Below, piece after piece: positions 40,101-52,430 of a stretch of 64,000 nt of DNA. Under the pieces are notes generated by a model that saw only the letters and a program-made list of their open reading frames with translations, had not been told where the DNA came from and did no database searches. This DNA comes from Symsagittifera roscoffensis. Taxonomy: Eukaryota; Xenacoelomorpha; Acoela; Convolutidae. The stretch lies in assembly GCF_963678635.1 (NCBI RefSeq), contig NC_087069.1, forward strand, positions 47,572,276 to 47,636,275. The letters are read 5' to 3'. The position numbers and the translations under genes are program-made. Numbering within the stretch: position 1 is the first letter of the stretch; each line of letters begins with the position of its first letter.

Positions 40101-43100
40101 AGGCCGATAAATTAGTCGCGGGATGATCAAAAAATTAGTCGCGGAATGGTCGAAAAATTAGTTGCGGGATGGTCGAAAAATTAGGGAAGGCCGATAAATT
40201 AGTCGCGGGATGGTCAAAAAATTAGTCGCGGAATGGTCGAAAAATTAGTTGCGGGATGGTCGAAAAATTAGCGAAGGCCGATAAATTAGTCGCGGGATGG
40301 TAAAAAAATTAGTCGCGGAATGGTCGAAAAATTAATTGCTGGATGGTCGAAAAATTAGGGAAGGCCGATAAATTATTCGCGGGATGGTCAAAAATTAGTC
40401 GCGGAATGGTCGAAAAATTAGTTGCGGGATGGTAGAAAAATTAGGAAAGGCCGATAACTTAGTCGCGGGATGGTCAAAAAATTAGTCGCAGAATGGTCGA
40501 AAAAATACTTGCGGGATGGTCGAAAAATTAGGGAAGGCCGATAAATTAGTCGCGGGATGGTCAAAAAATTAGTCGCGGAATGGTCGAAAAATTAATTGCG
40601 GGATGGTAAAAAAACTAGGGAAGGCCGATAAATTATTCGCGGGATGGTCAAAAAATAGTCGCGGAATGGTCAAAAAATTAGTTGCGGGATGGTCAAAAAA
40701 GTAGGGAAGGCCGATAATTTAGTCGCGGGATAGTCAGGAAATTAGTCGCGGAATGGTTGAAAAAGTAGTTGCGGGATGGACGAAAAATTAGGGAAGGCCG
40801 ATAAATTAGTCGCGGGATGGTAAAAAAATTAGTCGCGGAATGGTCGAAAAATTAGTTGCGGGATGGTCAAAAAATTAGGGAAGGCCGATAAATTAGTCGC
40901 GGGATGGTCAAAAAATTAGTCGCGGATTGGTCGAAAAATTAATTGCTGGATGGTCGAAAAATTAGGGAAGGCCGATAAATTATTCGCGGGATGGTCAAAA
41001 ATTAGTCGCGGAATGGTCGAAAAATTAGTTGCGGGATGGTAGAAAAATTAGGAAAGGCCGATAACTTAGTCGCGGGATGGTCAAAAAATTAGTCGCAGAA
41101 TGGTCGAAAAAATACTTGCGGGATGGTCGAAAAATTAGGGAAGGCCGATAAATTAGTCGCGGGATGGTCAAAAAATTAGTCGCGGAATGGTCGAAAAATT
41201 AATTGCGGGATGGTCAAAAAGTAGGGAAGGCCGATAAATTATTCGCGGGATGGTCAAAAAATAGTCGCGGAATGGTCAAAAAATTAGTAGCGGGATGGTC
41301 AAAAAAGTAGGGAAGGCCGATAATCTAGTCGCGGGATAGTCAGGAAATTAGTCGCGGAATGGTTGAAAAAGTAGTTGCGGGATGGACGAAAAATTAGGGA
41401 AGGCCGATAAATTAGTCGCGGGATGGTCAAGAAATTAGTCGCGGAATGGTCGAAAAATTAGTTGCGGGATGGTAGAAAAATTAGGAAAGGCCGATAAATT
41501 AGTCGCGGGATGGTCAAAAAATTAGTCGCGGAATGGTCGAAAAATTAGTTGCGGGATGGTAGAAAAATTAGGAAAGGCCGATAACTTAGTCGCGGGATGG
41601 TCAAAAAATTAGTCGCAGAATGGTCGAAAAAATACTTGCGGGATGGTCGAAAAATTAGGGAAGGCCGATAAATTAGTCGCGGGATGGTCAAAAAATTAGT
41701 CGCGGAATGGTCGAAAAATTAATTGCGGGATGGTCAAAAAGTAGGGAAGGCCGATAAATTATTCGCGGGATGGTCAAAAAATAGTCGCGGAATGGTCAAA
41801 AAATTAGTTGCGGGATGGTCAAAAAAGTAGGGAAGGCCGATAATTTAGTTGCGGGATAGTCAGGAAATTAGTCGCGGAATGGTTGAAAAAGTAGTTGCGG
41901 GATGGACGAAAAATTAGGGAAGGCCGATAAATTAGTCGCGGGATGGTCAAAAAATTAGTCGCGGAATGGTCGAAAAAAAAGTTGCGGGATGGTCAAAAAA
42001 TTAGGAAAGGCCGATAAATTAGTCGAGGGATGGTCAAAAAATTAGTCGCGGAATGGTCGAAAAATTAGTTGCGGGATAGTCGAAAAATTAGGGAAGGCCG
42101 AAAAATTAGTCGCGGGATGGTCAAAAATTTAGTCGCAGAATGGTCGAAAACTTAGTTGCGGGATAGTCAAAAAATTAGGGAAGGCCAATAAATTAGTCGC
42201 GGGATGGTCAAAAAATTAGTCGCGGATTGGTCGAAAAATTAATTGCTGGATGGTCGAAAAATTAGGGAAGGCCGATAAATTATTCGCGGGATGGTCAAAA
42301 ATTAGTCGCGGAATGGTCGAAAAATTAGTTGCGGGATGGTAGAAAAATTAGGGAAGGCCGATAAATTAGTCGCGGGATGGTAAAAAAATTAGTCGCGGAA
42401 TGGTCGAAAAATTAGTTGCGGGTTGGTCGAAAAATTAGGGAAGGCCGATAAATTAGTCGCGGGATGGTAAAAAAATTAGTCGCGGAATGGTCGAAAAATT
42501 AGTTGCGGGATGGTCGAAAAATTAGGGAAGGCCGATAAATTAGTCGCGGGATGGTCAAAAAATTAGTCGCGGATTGGTCGAAAAATTAATTGCTGGATGG
42601 TCGAAAAATTAGGGAAGGCCGATAAATTATTCGCGGGATGGTCAAAAATTAGTCGCGGAATGGTCGAAAAATTAGTTGCGGGATGGTAGAAAAATTAGGG
42701 AAGGCCGATAAATTAGTCGCGGGATGATCAAAAAATTAGTCGCGGAATGGTCGAAAAATTAGTTGCGGGATGGTCGAAAAATTAGGGAAGGCCGATAAAT
42801 TAGTCGCGGGATGGTCAAAAAATTAGTCGCGGAATGGTCGAAAAATTAGTTGCGGGATGGTCGAAAAATTAGCGAAGGCCGATAAATTAGTCGCGGGATG
42901 GTAAAAAAATTAGTCGCGGAATGGTCGAAAAATTACTTGCGGGATGGTGTAAAAATTAGGGAAGGCCGATAAATTAGTCACGGGATGGTCAAAAAATTTA
43001 GTCGCGGAATGGTCGAAAAATTAGTTGCGGTATGGTCGAAAAATTAGGGAAGGCCGATAAATTATTCGCGGGATGGTCAAAAAATTAGTCGCGGAATGGT

Positions 43101-45176
43101 CAAAAAATTAGTCGCGGAATGGTCAAAAAATTAGTTGCGGGAAGGCCGATAAATTAGTCGCGGGATGGTTAAAAAATTAGTCGCGGAATGGTCGAAAAAT
43201 TAGTTGCGGGATGGTCAAAAAATTAGGGAAGGCCGATAAATTAGTCGCGGGATAGTCATAAATTAGTCGCCGAAGGGTCGAAAAATTAGTTGCGGGATGG
43301 TCGAAAAATTAGGGAAGGCCGATAAATTAGTCGCGGGATGGTAAAAAATTTAGTCGCGGAATGGTCGAAAAATTAGTTGCGAGATGGTCGAAAAATTAGG
43401 GAAGGCCGATAAATTAGTCGCGGGATGGTCAAAAAATTAGTCGCGGATTGGTCGAAAAATTAATTGCGGGATGGTCGAAAAATTAGGGAAGGCCGATAAA
43501 TTAGTCGCGGGATGGTCAAAAAATTAGTCGCGGAATGGTCGAAAAATTAGTTGCGGGATGGTCGAAAAATTAGGGAAGGCCGATAAATTATTCGCGGGAT
43601 GGTCAAAAAATTAGTCGCGGAATGGTCAAAAAATTAGTTGCGGGATGGTCGAAAAATTAGGGAAGGCCGATAAGATAGTCGCGGGATGGTAGAAAAAATT
43701 AGTCGCGGAATGGTCGAAAAATTAGTTGCGCGATGGTCAAAAAATTAGAGAAGGCCGATAAATTAGTCGCGGGATGGTCATAAATTGGTCGCCGAATGGT
43801 CGAAAAATTAGTTGCGGGATGGTCGAAAAATTAGGGAAGGCCGATAAATTAGTCGCGGGATGGTAAAAAAATTAGTCACGGAATGGTCAAAAATTAGTTG
43901 CGGGATGGTCGAAAAATTAGGGAAGGCCGATAAATTAGTCGCGAGATGGTCAAAAAATTAGTCGCGGATTGGTCGAAAAATTAATTGCGGGATGGTCGAA
44001 AAATTAGGGAAGGCCGATAAATTAGTCGCGGGATGGTCATAAATTAGTCGCCGAATGGTCGAAAAATTAGTTGCGGGATGGTCGAAAAATTAGGGAAGGC
44101 CGATAAACTATTCGCGGGATGGTCAAAAAATTAGTCGCGGAATGGTCAAAAAATTAGTCGCGGAATGGTCAAAAAATTAGTTGCGGGAAGGCCGATAAAT
44201 TAGTCGCGGGATGGTTAAAAAATTAGTCGCGGAATGGTCGAAAAATTAGTTGCGGGATTGTCAAAAAATTAGGGAAGGCCGATAAATTAGTTGCGGGATG
44301 GTCATAAATTAGTCGCCGAATGGTCGAAAAATTAGTTGCGGGATGGTCGAAAAATTAGGGAAGGCCGATAAATTAGTCGCGGGATGGTAAAAAAATTAGT
44401 CGCGGAATGGTCGAAAATTTAGTTGCGGGATGGTCGAAAAAATAGGGAAGGCCGATAAATTAGTCGCGGGATGGTCAAAAAATTAGTCGCGGATTAGTCG
44501 AAAAATTAATTGCGCGATGGTCGAAAAATTAGGGAAGGCCGATAAAATAGTCGCGGATTGGTCAAAAAATTAGTCAAGGAATGGTCGAAAAATTAGTTGC
44601 GGGATGGTCGAAAAATTAGGGAAGGCCGATAAATTATTCGCGGGATGGTCAAAAAAATAGTCGCGGAACGGTCAAAAAATTAGTTGCGGGATGGTCGAAA
44701 AATTAGGGAAGGCCGATAAATTAGTCGCGGGATGGTAAAAAAATTAGTCGCGGAATGGTCGAAAAATTAGTTGCGGGATGGTCAAAAAATTAGGGAAGGC
44801 CGATAAATTAGTCGCGGGATGGTCATAAATTGGTCGCCGAATGGTCGAAAACTTAGTTGCGGGATGGTCGAAAAATTAGGGAAGGCCGATAAATTAGTCG
44901 CGGGATGGTAAAAAAATTAGTCGCGGAATGGTCGAAAAATTAGTTGCGGGATGGTCGAAAAATTAGGGAAGGCCGATAAATTAGTCGCGGGATGGTCAAA
45001 AAATTAGTCGCGGAATGGTCGAAAATTTAGTTGCGGGACGGTCGAAAATTTAGTTGCGGGATGGTCGAAAAATTAGTTGCGGGATGATCGAAAAGTTAGT
45101 CGCGGAATAATCAAAAAATTAGTCGCGAGATGATAAAAAATTAATCGCGGGATGGTCGAAAAATTAGTCACGGCGA
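31174..45176. repeat. 14-kb satellite array, 87-bp composite unit, about 160 copies
   Basis: The unit is an 18-bp spacer (ATTAGGGAAGGCCGATAA) plus three related 23-bp subunits: ATTAGTCGCGGGATGGTCAAAAA, the same with GCGGAATGGTCG, and the same with TTGCGGGATGGTCG. Neighbouring units differ by scattered substitutions and small indels. A variant unit (GGGATAGTCAGGAAATTAG, then GGTTGAAAAAGTAG and GGGATGGACG) recurs at about 33351, 34046, 34741, 35458, 35890, 36496, 37104 and onward to 41860. Spacings are near 5, 7 or 8 units, so there are higher-order repeats. Many subunits carry TCGCG. Both strands have frequent stops and there is no gene inside. Copy-number accuracy depends on the assembly. Confidence 0.97.
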
Positions 45177-45205
45177 TCGAAAAGTACATTATGTTAACCC
45201 CATTT

Positions 45206-45615
45206 TCATTTTTTTCTCATTGATCCCAGAGGACCAACGACTGAAAACTGAGTCAGATCGGTTATCGGATCCGCAGTAGCTTCGGATTTAATTTCATTTT
45301 TCGATTCCTGTTTTCTAATTTCGACCACTTTGACCTCTTCCAGCTTGACTGCCTCTGCCTGCATGTTGTGTCTTTTGGCAAAATCATGCTTCTTAACCTC
45401 GGCTGGACAAATTGCTGTCGTTCGCTGCTTTTTTCTTTGACTTTAATGCTCAATAAATAGCCGCAAACTTTAAAAATGTAGTTCTTACCATCGCTACTGT
45501 ATCCAACTTTGTTTGTCAGCATCACTGAACATTACAGCAAGCAGCCCCGGCACTCTAATTACTTTTATTGACACTGAGGTTTCTTCAACCTCAGTTTCCG
45601 GATGTAGCTTCTCAT
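45206..45615 (-). pseudogene. Decayed coding fragment on the minus strand
   Basis: Minus-strand DNA just past the satellite reads as protein-like sequence in two frames. One covers about 45505-45605 (Glu-rich, then IKVIRVPGLLAVMFSDADK). The other covers about 45206-45430 (VKKHDFAKRHNMQ, Lys/Glu-rich, ending GPLGSMRKK before TGA at 45206-45208). A GTAAGA...CGACAG pair between them (about 45425-45490) could be an intron, but the upstream exon has an in-frame TAG, so a small frameshift or decay is likely. I do not recognise the family. Composition and the clean terminal stop suggest the 3' end of a former gene. Confidence 0.35.
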
Positions 45616-46204
45616 AGGTTAAACCTTAAGGAGCGGTTCATCGTACTGTTTTCCTAGCCACTTGTATTTCGATGGTCTAATTCTTTCTTTCACTGTTTTT
45701 TGGTAGAAATTGGAGTCCCAACCACACAAAAATATCGTGCTGATCTATGCGAGTCTCGATCATTGGCGCTCGGCCTAATCTTGTTCCTAGCAACTCATCA
45801 CTTCTCAGGTTCCGAGTCATCGCGTTCTTCTTTCGAAAGTAGCAGTTCTTACAAACATGTTCCATCTAAAATAGTAGAAATTTCAAACTTCATTCAATTT
45901 AATTTTTGGTTCAATAAAAAAATTCAGAAATCGATTGTTCGGATTTCCTGAGAAGTGTGCCAGGTAGAGCGACAGATTTTTGACTCACTTCCCGATTTTC
46001 AAGAGGTTTTTAATGTTTAAACAGTCATCAAAGTAACAGAAATATTAACTGACAAACAGCAAGCGTTTACTTGAAAGCTATAAAACTTTGATTCCATTTA
46101 AGAATTTCTGATTTTTTGCTTGCAAAACTGTAAAACAATAAATTCCAGTATACGCGTTTTTTTTTAATGTGCAGTTAGCTAGACAGGTCAGTTAGCAAAA
46201 TTTT
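45616..46204. other. Intergenic, nothing identified
   Basis: AT-rich DNA with short open frames on both strands (60-83 codons) that overlap each other and resemble no known family. No RNA gene or clear repeat seen. Confidence 0.5.
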
Positions 46205-46785
46205 TAATGTGCAGCTAGCAAAATGAATGGAATAATTATTGAAGAAAAACAATCGTTCCGATACTTAAGTGTTCAAATTGACTCTAAACTTTCCTTTACT
46301 GATCATATTACAAAAATTAGAAATAAATTGTCGAGGTTTTGTGGGATGTATTACAGAGTGAGGGAAGTTTCAGGTAAATATCAACAATTGAAAGCATATA
46401 ACCCGTGAAACCCGTTTTACAGTACGGGGTTTTGGCTTATGCGTCAACAGACAAAACGAAATTAGAAACAATTGAACTTAAAATTAAATGGCTTATAAAA
46501 ACTATTTGTTTTAAAAAAATAAACGAAAGCATCAAAGAACTGAGACAAAAACGCAAAATATACTTCGTAAAGGAATTACTTATCTATGAATTATTAAAGT
46601 TTCTTTGTAATGTTTTGAGAAAAGAGTGCATATCGGCCATTGTCCAGGAAGCTAAAACTGAGAAAATTTTGAACACAATTTTGAATAAGAGAGTTTTAGC
46701 TAGGCAGATACCTGTGCAATCAAAGGGTAATCAAAAAAAACTTTTGTCAAAGTTAGAATTAAAAAACCTTTCAACTTTGTTCTAA
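46205..46785 (+). pseudogene. 5'-truncated non-LTR retrotransposon RT C-terminus, frameshifted
   Basis: Reads NGIIIEEKQSFRYLSVQIDS..., then VKPVLQYGVLAYASTDKTK..., the region just after the RT palm in LINE polymerases (FRYLGVxID...HI...Y...P.LQYG). A short deletion near 46403, relative to the copy at 60390, breaks the frame: the first part stops at 46408 and the second part runs 46405-46785. The RT catalytic core and endonuclease are absent, as expected for a 5'-truncated insertion. The exact clade cannot be given. Confidence 0.7.
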
Positions 46786-49709
46786 AATACTACCCAAATT
46801 TTGTAACTAAGATTCAGAGCTGCACACAATATCAATTACAAATCTTCAACCATGAGTTGTTGGACAATTTCCTTCTAGGAAATTATCAACTGTTTGAACT
46901 CATTTTTGAGTAGCACTAGTATTTAAAAAAATATTTGCTGTCAAGGGTAGGTATACTGCTGAAAACTTCCCCTTTTTTGCTTTAAAATTTGTTTTCCTCT
47001 TTAAATCATTAAATCTTTTTTTTTGATTTCTTGATTAAGTATCGATATTAAAAAATAACAGAAGTCATAGCAGGATCAGAGGCGCCTGAAAACGGGCTGC
47101 ATAGTTCCATGGCGTTCTCGCATTGAGATTTCGTTTAGTTGTGAATGTAGTAACTTTTACATTGAGTGGAATCTATTTTGCAAATAATTTATTATGATTA
47201 TTATTACAGGGTATTTGCTGATCTTATCAACTAAAAAATACGAAATATCGCAATCAAAAACAAAATTCTAGTAAACATCAAATAAATGAATAAGAGAAAT
47301 AACAAACAATCATCTAGAAACATAAAAATCAACTAACAGATATCAAAATTTTTCCTAACAACCTAAATTTTTTTGATTTTTATTGAAGATTTTATCGGAT
47401 TTGGGCTTGCAAAACTGTAATAGCAAAGTATCCCGGTATATTGAAATTTTTAAAGTGCAGTTTGCTATCCTAGAGTTGTTGCTCATCATGTGTACCAAGG
47501 TGTCAGACAAAAGTTTGCGTCACTCTAAAACGAAGTTAACCATTAAGTTCGCCAATAATTTTTGCTGTTTTTTGTTTTCTCAAGATTGTTAGAAAAGTTA
47601 CAATAAATGAATTTTGTCTTATAAGAAAAATGTAAGATAGGAATTTTTCTACGAAAATGTTTCAAATTTTTTTTTTTATTTTTCTAATAACCTGTTTAAA
47701 AATTCTTTGTTGTCGCAGAGTACAGAAAGGGAAGCTCTTAGTTCAAATTTCTCATGAATTTACAGAAAAACACACTAACTGTTAGAAGGTAGTATAGTGC
47801 TGATTACTAGAAATTTTCTCGATATATACCTGAACCCCACATACAACACGTCCGCAGCTATACGACATGATTCGATAATGTTAGTTTTTCAATGTCTCCA
47901 AAAATTTTCGAACCGTTAACCACCTACAACTGGGAGAGTTGTTTTCAAAGAATCAATTTTTTTGTTTTGGAAACCCTAGTTCGAGCTACATACCTTATAA
48001 CTACTACCTTAAAATTTTTACCTGCAAAAAATGAAAAAATTGTTTTGTTTTCTGTGCAAGCAGAGAACCTTTGAAATAGTACTAATATTATTAAAAAACA
48101 TGATAAAAGTTTTTTTTCGTACTACTTTTTTATTAAAAAAAAAATCCCCTAGAGCCTAATTTTGTGAGAAGATGTGAGATTTTAAAAAAAAGTTCTAAAA
48201 TCACGACTTTGATTATCACGGGTAGGGTTTCAGGAGTAATCAAAACTAGTTTTTAAAATTATGCCCCGAGCTTTTTGAACATTTTATGACTCCAGCTTTT
48301 TAAGTGTAATGAAAACCCATGAAGCATATAGAGTTTTTCAAAATATTTTTCTCAAATGCTCCCTCAAACTACAAGAAAAACTTAGAATAAAGACAAGGAG
48401 TAACTTGCAAGTAAAATATAGTTTAAAAAAAAAGACAAAAACTCAACGTACAGCCGGACAACTAATTGGTTTTTATTTCAAATAATCGAAAAATTTACTG
48501 ATAAAAATTATTCTGTGACGTTTTGCTTCTCTCACATTTCGCTATTTAGGTTTTAGGCTCCTGGCCATTCCCCCAACTCTACATTTGATTTCCAGTTTTG
48601 AAAAACTATACTTACATTGCCTTTTTTAAACGAAACTTGGCGATCAAATTAATTATGATAAACAAACGTTTTTCTTACCTTACATCATCATAGGTTAATT
48701 TGCCTTAACTCCAATTGAACTTTTTTCATCAGTGCATTCCCAGTCAATCTTTGGATTTTTTCATCTAAAAAACAAAAAATCAGAATTATTTTGATTTTTA
48801 CTGAAAAAACTGGGACTTTTCTTCAATGCCCCCCCCCCCCCTCCCCCCAACCGCTAACTTTCATTTTCAGTGTTGATAAACGGAATTATCGCTCTCAATA
48901 CGCACTGAAATTTAGCATCATGAACAAGTAACAACAGAACTTTGCTGCTAAATTGTACATTGAAAACCTGGGCTACTTTGCAGTTGCTTCTCTTAGTTTT
49001 TCTGAAAATCAATTTATGAAAGTCTAGTTCAACTGCATCAAAAAGTTTCAGCGTGAACAAGTGACTAATTTTATACAACCATTTATGCATGCAAACTGCC
49101 GTGTGAATAAATTTGAACAGCTTTATTTTGTTTTGTAAATTTACGAGGGGAGGGAAACTGGAATAGAGCCTAAATTGCGCATTTGGCCACACTAATACGT
49201 GAAATTCTTTTGAAATAATAATAATTATAGAAAGACCGGGTGAAAAAGAGCACAAACATGTTATAGTTTTAGTTTTACTCATTAAGTAACAGAGTGTCCG
49301 CACATTGTTATTTCACACAAAACGAGGACATTTGAACTGCTGGTGGCAATAATGGGACAGAAATAAGAAAAATTAACCTATTTATGAAACGATACTTTAA
49401 AGTTCGTTACGAAAACTGACTGCCTAATTATGATTCTCAGAATTCGGCGACTACTGTTCCTATTTCCACCGCCTAGCACAAGCATTATTTCCATGGCATA
49501 AAATTTGTCGTACAAGGTTGAGCATGTTGAGCAAAAATGTTTGTTATGGTGGCTCTTTAATTTGTCCCCACCTGCAAATTTTTCAGAGTTTTTTTTTCTG
49601 TTCACATTGTCGGATTGGGCTCTCCCCCTCCCCCATCTCATACGACCATCAGTTTTATGGTTTAACGAATGATTTTACAAGGTTAATTATCAAGACCAAA
49701 TATTTTTGT
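46381..49709. repeat. 3.3-kb repeat, copy 1
   Basis: Near-identical by eye to 60351-64000 (copy 2 has extra DNA at about 62077-62350). It starts in the LINE RT fragment (CAGGTAAA...ATTGAAAGCATATAAC) and continues through about 2.9 kb of AT-rich noncoding DNA, including C-runs at about 48830 and a family B end at about 49175. No gene is supported beyond the RT remnant. Because copy 2 runs off the window, the true repeat may be longer. Confidence 0.8.
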
Positions 49710-49819
49710 CATGGCCTAATCAGCCTGCATGTCAATTTGCATGACAATCTGACAAAGTGAACAGTAACTTCAAATACAACAAACTGCAGGGTGGGGGGGG
49801 GATGGGGAGGAAAAAGAGC
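49617..49819. mobile_element. Family A miniature element, reverse orientation
   Basis: Begins GGGCTCTCCCCCTCCCCCAT and ends GGGGAGGAAAAAGAGCC. The core is the reverse complement of the 504-711 and 2562-2763 elements (TTTTACAAGGTTAATTAT, AAGACCAAATATTTTTGTC, TGCATGTCAATTTGCATGACAATC). No perfect 8-bp target duplication is visible. Confidence 0.65.
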
Positions 49820-50929
49820 CGAAAAAGAATAAGAGCCGTTATGGTTTAATTTTGCCGCATGGCAATTTTCAGAACAATCCGACAATGCAAATAAGTTTTT
49901 ACTGATACTAAAGATTGACAGGTGGGAAAAAAGAGAAGTAGCCGGCTTGGCGGGTGAGATATTCGAAGTCACATATGAGTCATAAATTAGCATCAAAAAA
50001 TTGCTGAGATCTAACGATAGATTTTTTTGATTCCCAAATTTGCCGGGTAATCTATTTTTAAAACGAATAAAAACTTCATATTTTTATTTTCTGATAAAAA
50101 AATATAGAAAGTACGTATCATCCAAGTATTATATTATCAATTGGGCAGGATCAAGTGAGTTTCCTTTCCATCAGTTCCCGTATGTTTTTATTTAGTGTTT
50201 TATGAATATCAGGCAGCCATTCATTCAGCCATTATAGCATGCAAAACTACTAATAAAATTTAACAAGACTGCTCGTATCAGGGCGAAGCCCTGAAAGTTC
50301 CGAATACCTTTTAAGGTCTATGGAGCATTAATAAGATGAAAAATTTCAATGTAATAAAAAAAATTAAATTTTTGTTTTGAAAAAATTTGAGATTTTATGT
50401 AAAAACATCCCCCCACACGTCATATTAAGTACAAAGTGATAGATTTTGCGCCTATTAACAAATCAATTATGGCATATAAGCTTCCTTGAACCAATTTGGA
50501 ACGATTTCTAAGACGGATTAAATATCGCTCGCGCGTTAATAGCGCGAAACTTATCGCGCGTTAATTGTCCCAAGTTGGCCAAAATGGCAATCATTAAACC
50601 CCCATAACTTTACGAAAAATAATCACAGGTAAAATATCTTTTCAAATTCAAGCTCAGGAAAACAATAGCTTTCGAATGATAAAAAAAATTCCGTCAAAAA
50701 CGGCTAGTTAAAAAGTCGAAATTTGTCTGAAGAAAAAAAAAAACCCACCCCGAGCACAAATATTCCGTTACTTTCGTATCGATAGTCGGAACAAAAAATG
50801 AAATGGGGGAAAATGAAATGAAATGGAGGAAAAACGGACAAAAAATGGAACAAAAATATCTACCTTTGGTATAATTTTCAAAACATAATGCCATGTAATT
50901 ATTTTTACGGTGTCCAGAATTGTATAAAA
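49820..50929. other. Intergenic, no gene identified
   Basis: AT-rich. The only standout is a CG-rich island at about 50526-50570 with TCGCGCGTTAAT twice and CGCGCGTTAATAGCGCG between. A minus-strand frame across 50694-51194 has no recognisable protein features. Confidence 0.5.
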
Positions 50930-51259
50930 ATGCAGTGCAGTTTGTGGCTTCCGGTTGCAATCCTGCTTTTGGTCGTTTTGATCCCTCCTCTTCCGACTGA
51001 CTCAACGGAATCAGCAGAACCAGATCAAACAGCAATACACGAAAAGAAACACCAACCTCCGTATTACTTGTGTGGCGTGAGAAGAAAGTGCAAGAAGTGC
51101 AAAAAGGTTTGCCAGTTCGATTATTCATATTTTTTCTTCTCAGCTCTTTTCCTCGCCCTCCATAAAACTGCAGCAAAGATGCCCAAAAACTCAAGCCAAA
51201 ACATAGTTATACCTGAAATTTTTTTTCCGGTTTCGATCCCCCTCCCAAGCCACTTTTGA
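50930..51259 (+). CDS. Putative small secreted cysteine-containing protein
   Basis: ATG at 50930 in context TAAAAATG gives a 109-aa frame. Residues 1-22 look like a classical signal peptide (short start, long LLLVV hydrophobic run, then PPLPTDS as a cleavage region). An acidic stretch follows, then a basic cluster with CGVRRKCKKCKKVC. An in-frame upstream ATG at 50888 would add 14 residues and bury the signal peptide, so 50930 is preferred. After VCQ the frame becomes AT-rich. A GTTTGC...TTCTTCTCAG pair (about 51104-51140) could be a short intron, so the C-terminus is uncertain. No family recognised; a chance frame cannot be excluded. Confidence 0.4.
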   Translation: MQCSLWLPVAILLLVVLIPPLPTDSTESAEPDQTAIHEKKHQPPYYLCGVRRKCKKCKKVCQFDYSYFFFSALFLALHKTAAKMPKNSSQNIVIPEIFFPVSIPLPSHF

Positions 51260-51847
51260 GTTCAAGGTTTGGAAATTGATTTCAACGATTTTATAATGCA
51301 TGCTAAACAATTTTACCTGGTGAACAAAATAACATTTTGAGAAATTTTTTTTCTCCATGCTTTACACTGTAACATCTTTCATTCAGCCTTTTTATCACGT
51401 AAAGCAACTGAAAATAGTAATTTTGAAGTGTGGGGTGAAACTCGAAGCGTTTGTTCGCGCTGTGCTCTCACTACAAGTCACATGGCGAAAATTCAAAGTC
51501 CTAACTTTTAAGTTTAACTTGTGAACGAAGAGCAGTGTGTGAAAAAATTCGAAACTGATTGATCGAAACAAAAACAAACAAGTTGTTCAGACGCTGCTTT
51601 AAAATTGATTTTTTTATGTTTTCATTTTGCGTATTTTATGACATTGCACTCTACTGTGAAGTACCGAAATTTATGACAGCTCGTTATTCTTGTTTGACTT
51701 GTAATTTCCGATAATTACGGTTATTTTACGTATGAAATGAAATGTTATCTATCAACTAGTTACCCGAAACAGATCTATATCGGAACGAAACGACGCGAAA
51801 ATATGGTCCACCGAACCGGACAGAAACAATTCCTGTATATGAGAAAT

Positions 51848-52070
51848 GGGCTCTTTACCAATTACCCCTTAATTTTTTCTGAACTACAATATATAAAAGA
51901 CGAGTTTAATTTATTTTTTTATAAACTGCATCAAAAAGTGTCAAGCGTGAAGAGGTGAACAAATTTTCTCAACATTTCTTGTATACAAAAAAACCGTGTG
52001 AACAATTTTTGAACAGCGCAACTTTTCATTTTTACGAGGGGGTGGGAAACTGGAAAAAAAACCCAGAATT
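51848..52070. mobile_element. Family B miniature element
   Basis: About 220 bp with inverted-repeat-like ends GGCTCTTTACCAATTACCCC and GGTGGGAAACTGGAAAAAAAACCC. The interior has GTGAACAAATTTTCTCAACA-like and CCGTGTGAACAATTTTTGAACAG words shared with other family B copies. Flanks AGAAATG and AGAATTG differ at one position, suggesting a decayed target duplication. Confidence 0.5.
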
Positions 52071-52430
52071 GACCTGATTGACTTTTGAGCACTCACCTCT
52101 TCTCGCTCTGTTGGGGTGCGAAGATGCTCTCACTAGATTTTATACCGAGAAAAAACAAGGTCATAAATTATGAATTTTCTGGCAAACGAAGAGTAGTTTG
52201 TGACATTGAGCTCCGCTTTTGAATACCGAAATTTATGTCAATTCAATATTCTTTGTTGACTTGTATTTTCCAATAATTGCGGTTGGTTTACGGATAAACT
52301 GAAATGTTGTCAAATAACCAGCTACCCGAAACCGATCTAACTCAGAACGGAAACGATGCAAAAGAAAACAAGGACATAACTTTTTACAGTTTAAAACATC
52401 AAAAGCGCTGTTTGTAAAAGGGCTGGCTCT

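Noticed and set aside
31174..45176. CRISPR array or hammerhead-ribozyme satellite
   Set aside because: There are no unique spacers between repeats, and I saw no CTGATGA/GAAA hammerhead core on either strand of the consensus unit.
50694..51194. 166-codon minus-strand frame
   Set aside because: Phe/Ser-rich sequence typical of reading AT-rich DNA. The plus-strand frame with a signal peptide is the better candidate at this locus.
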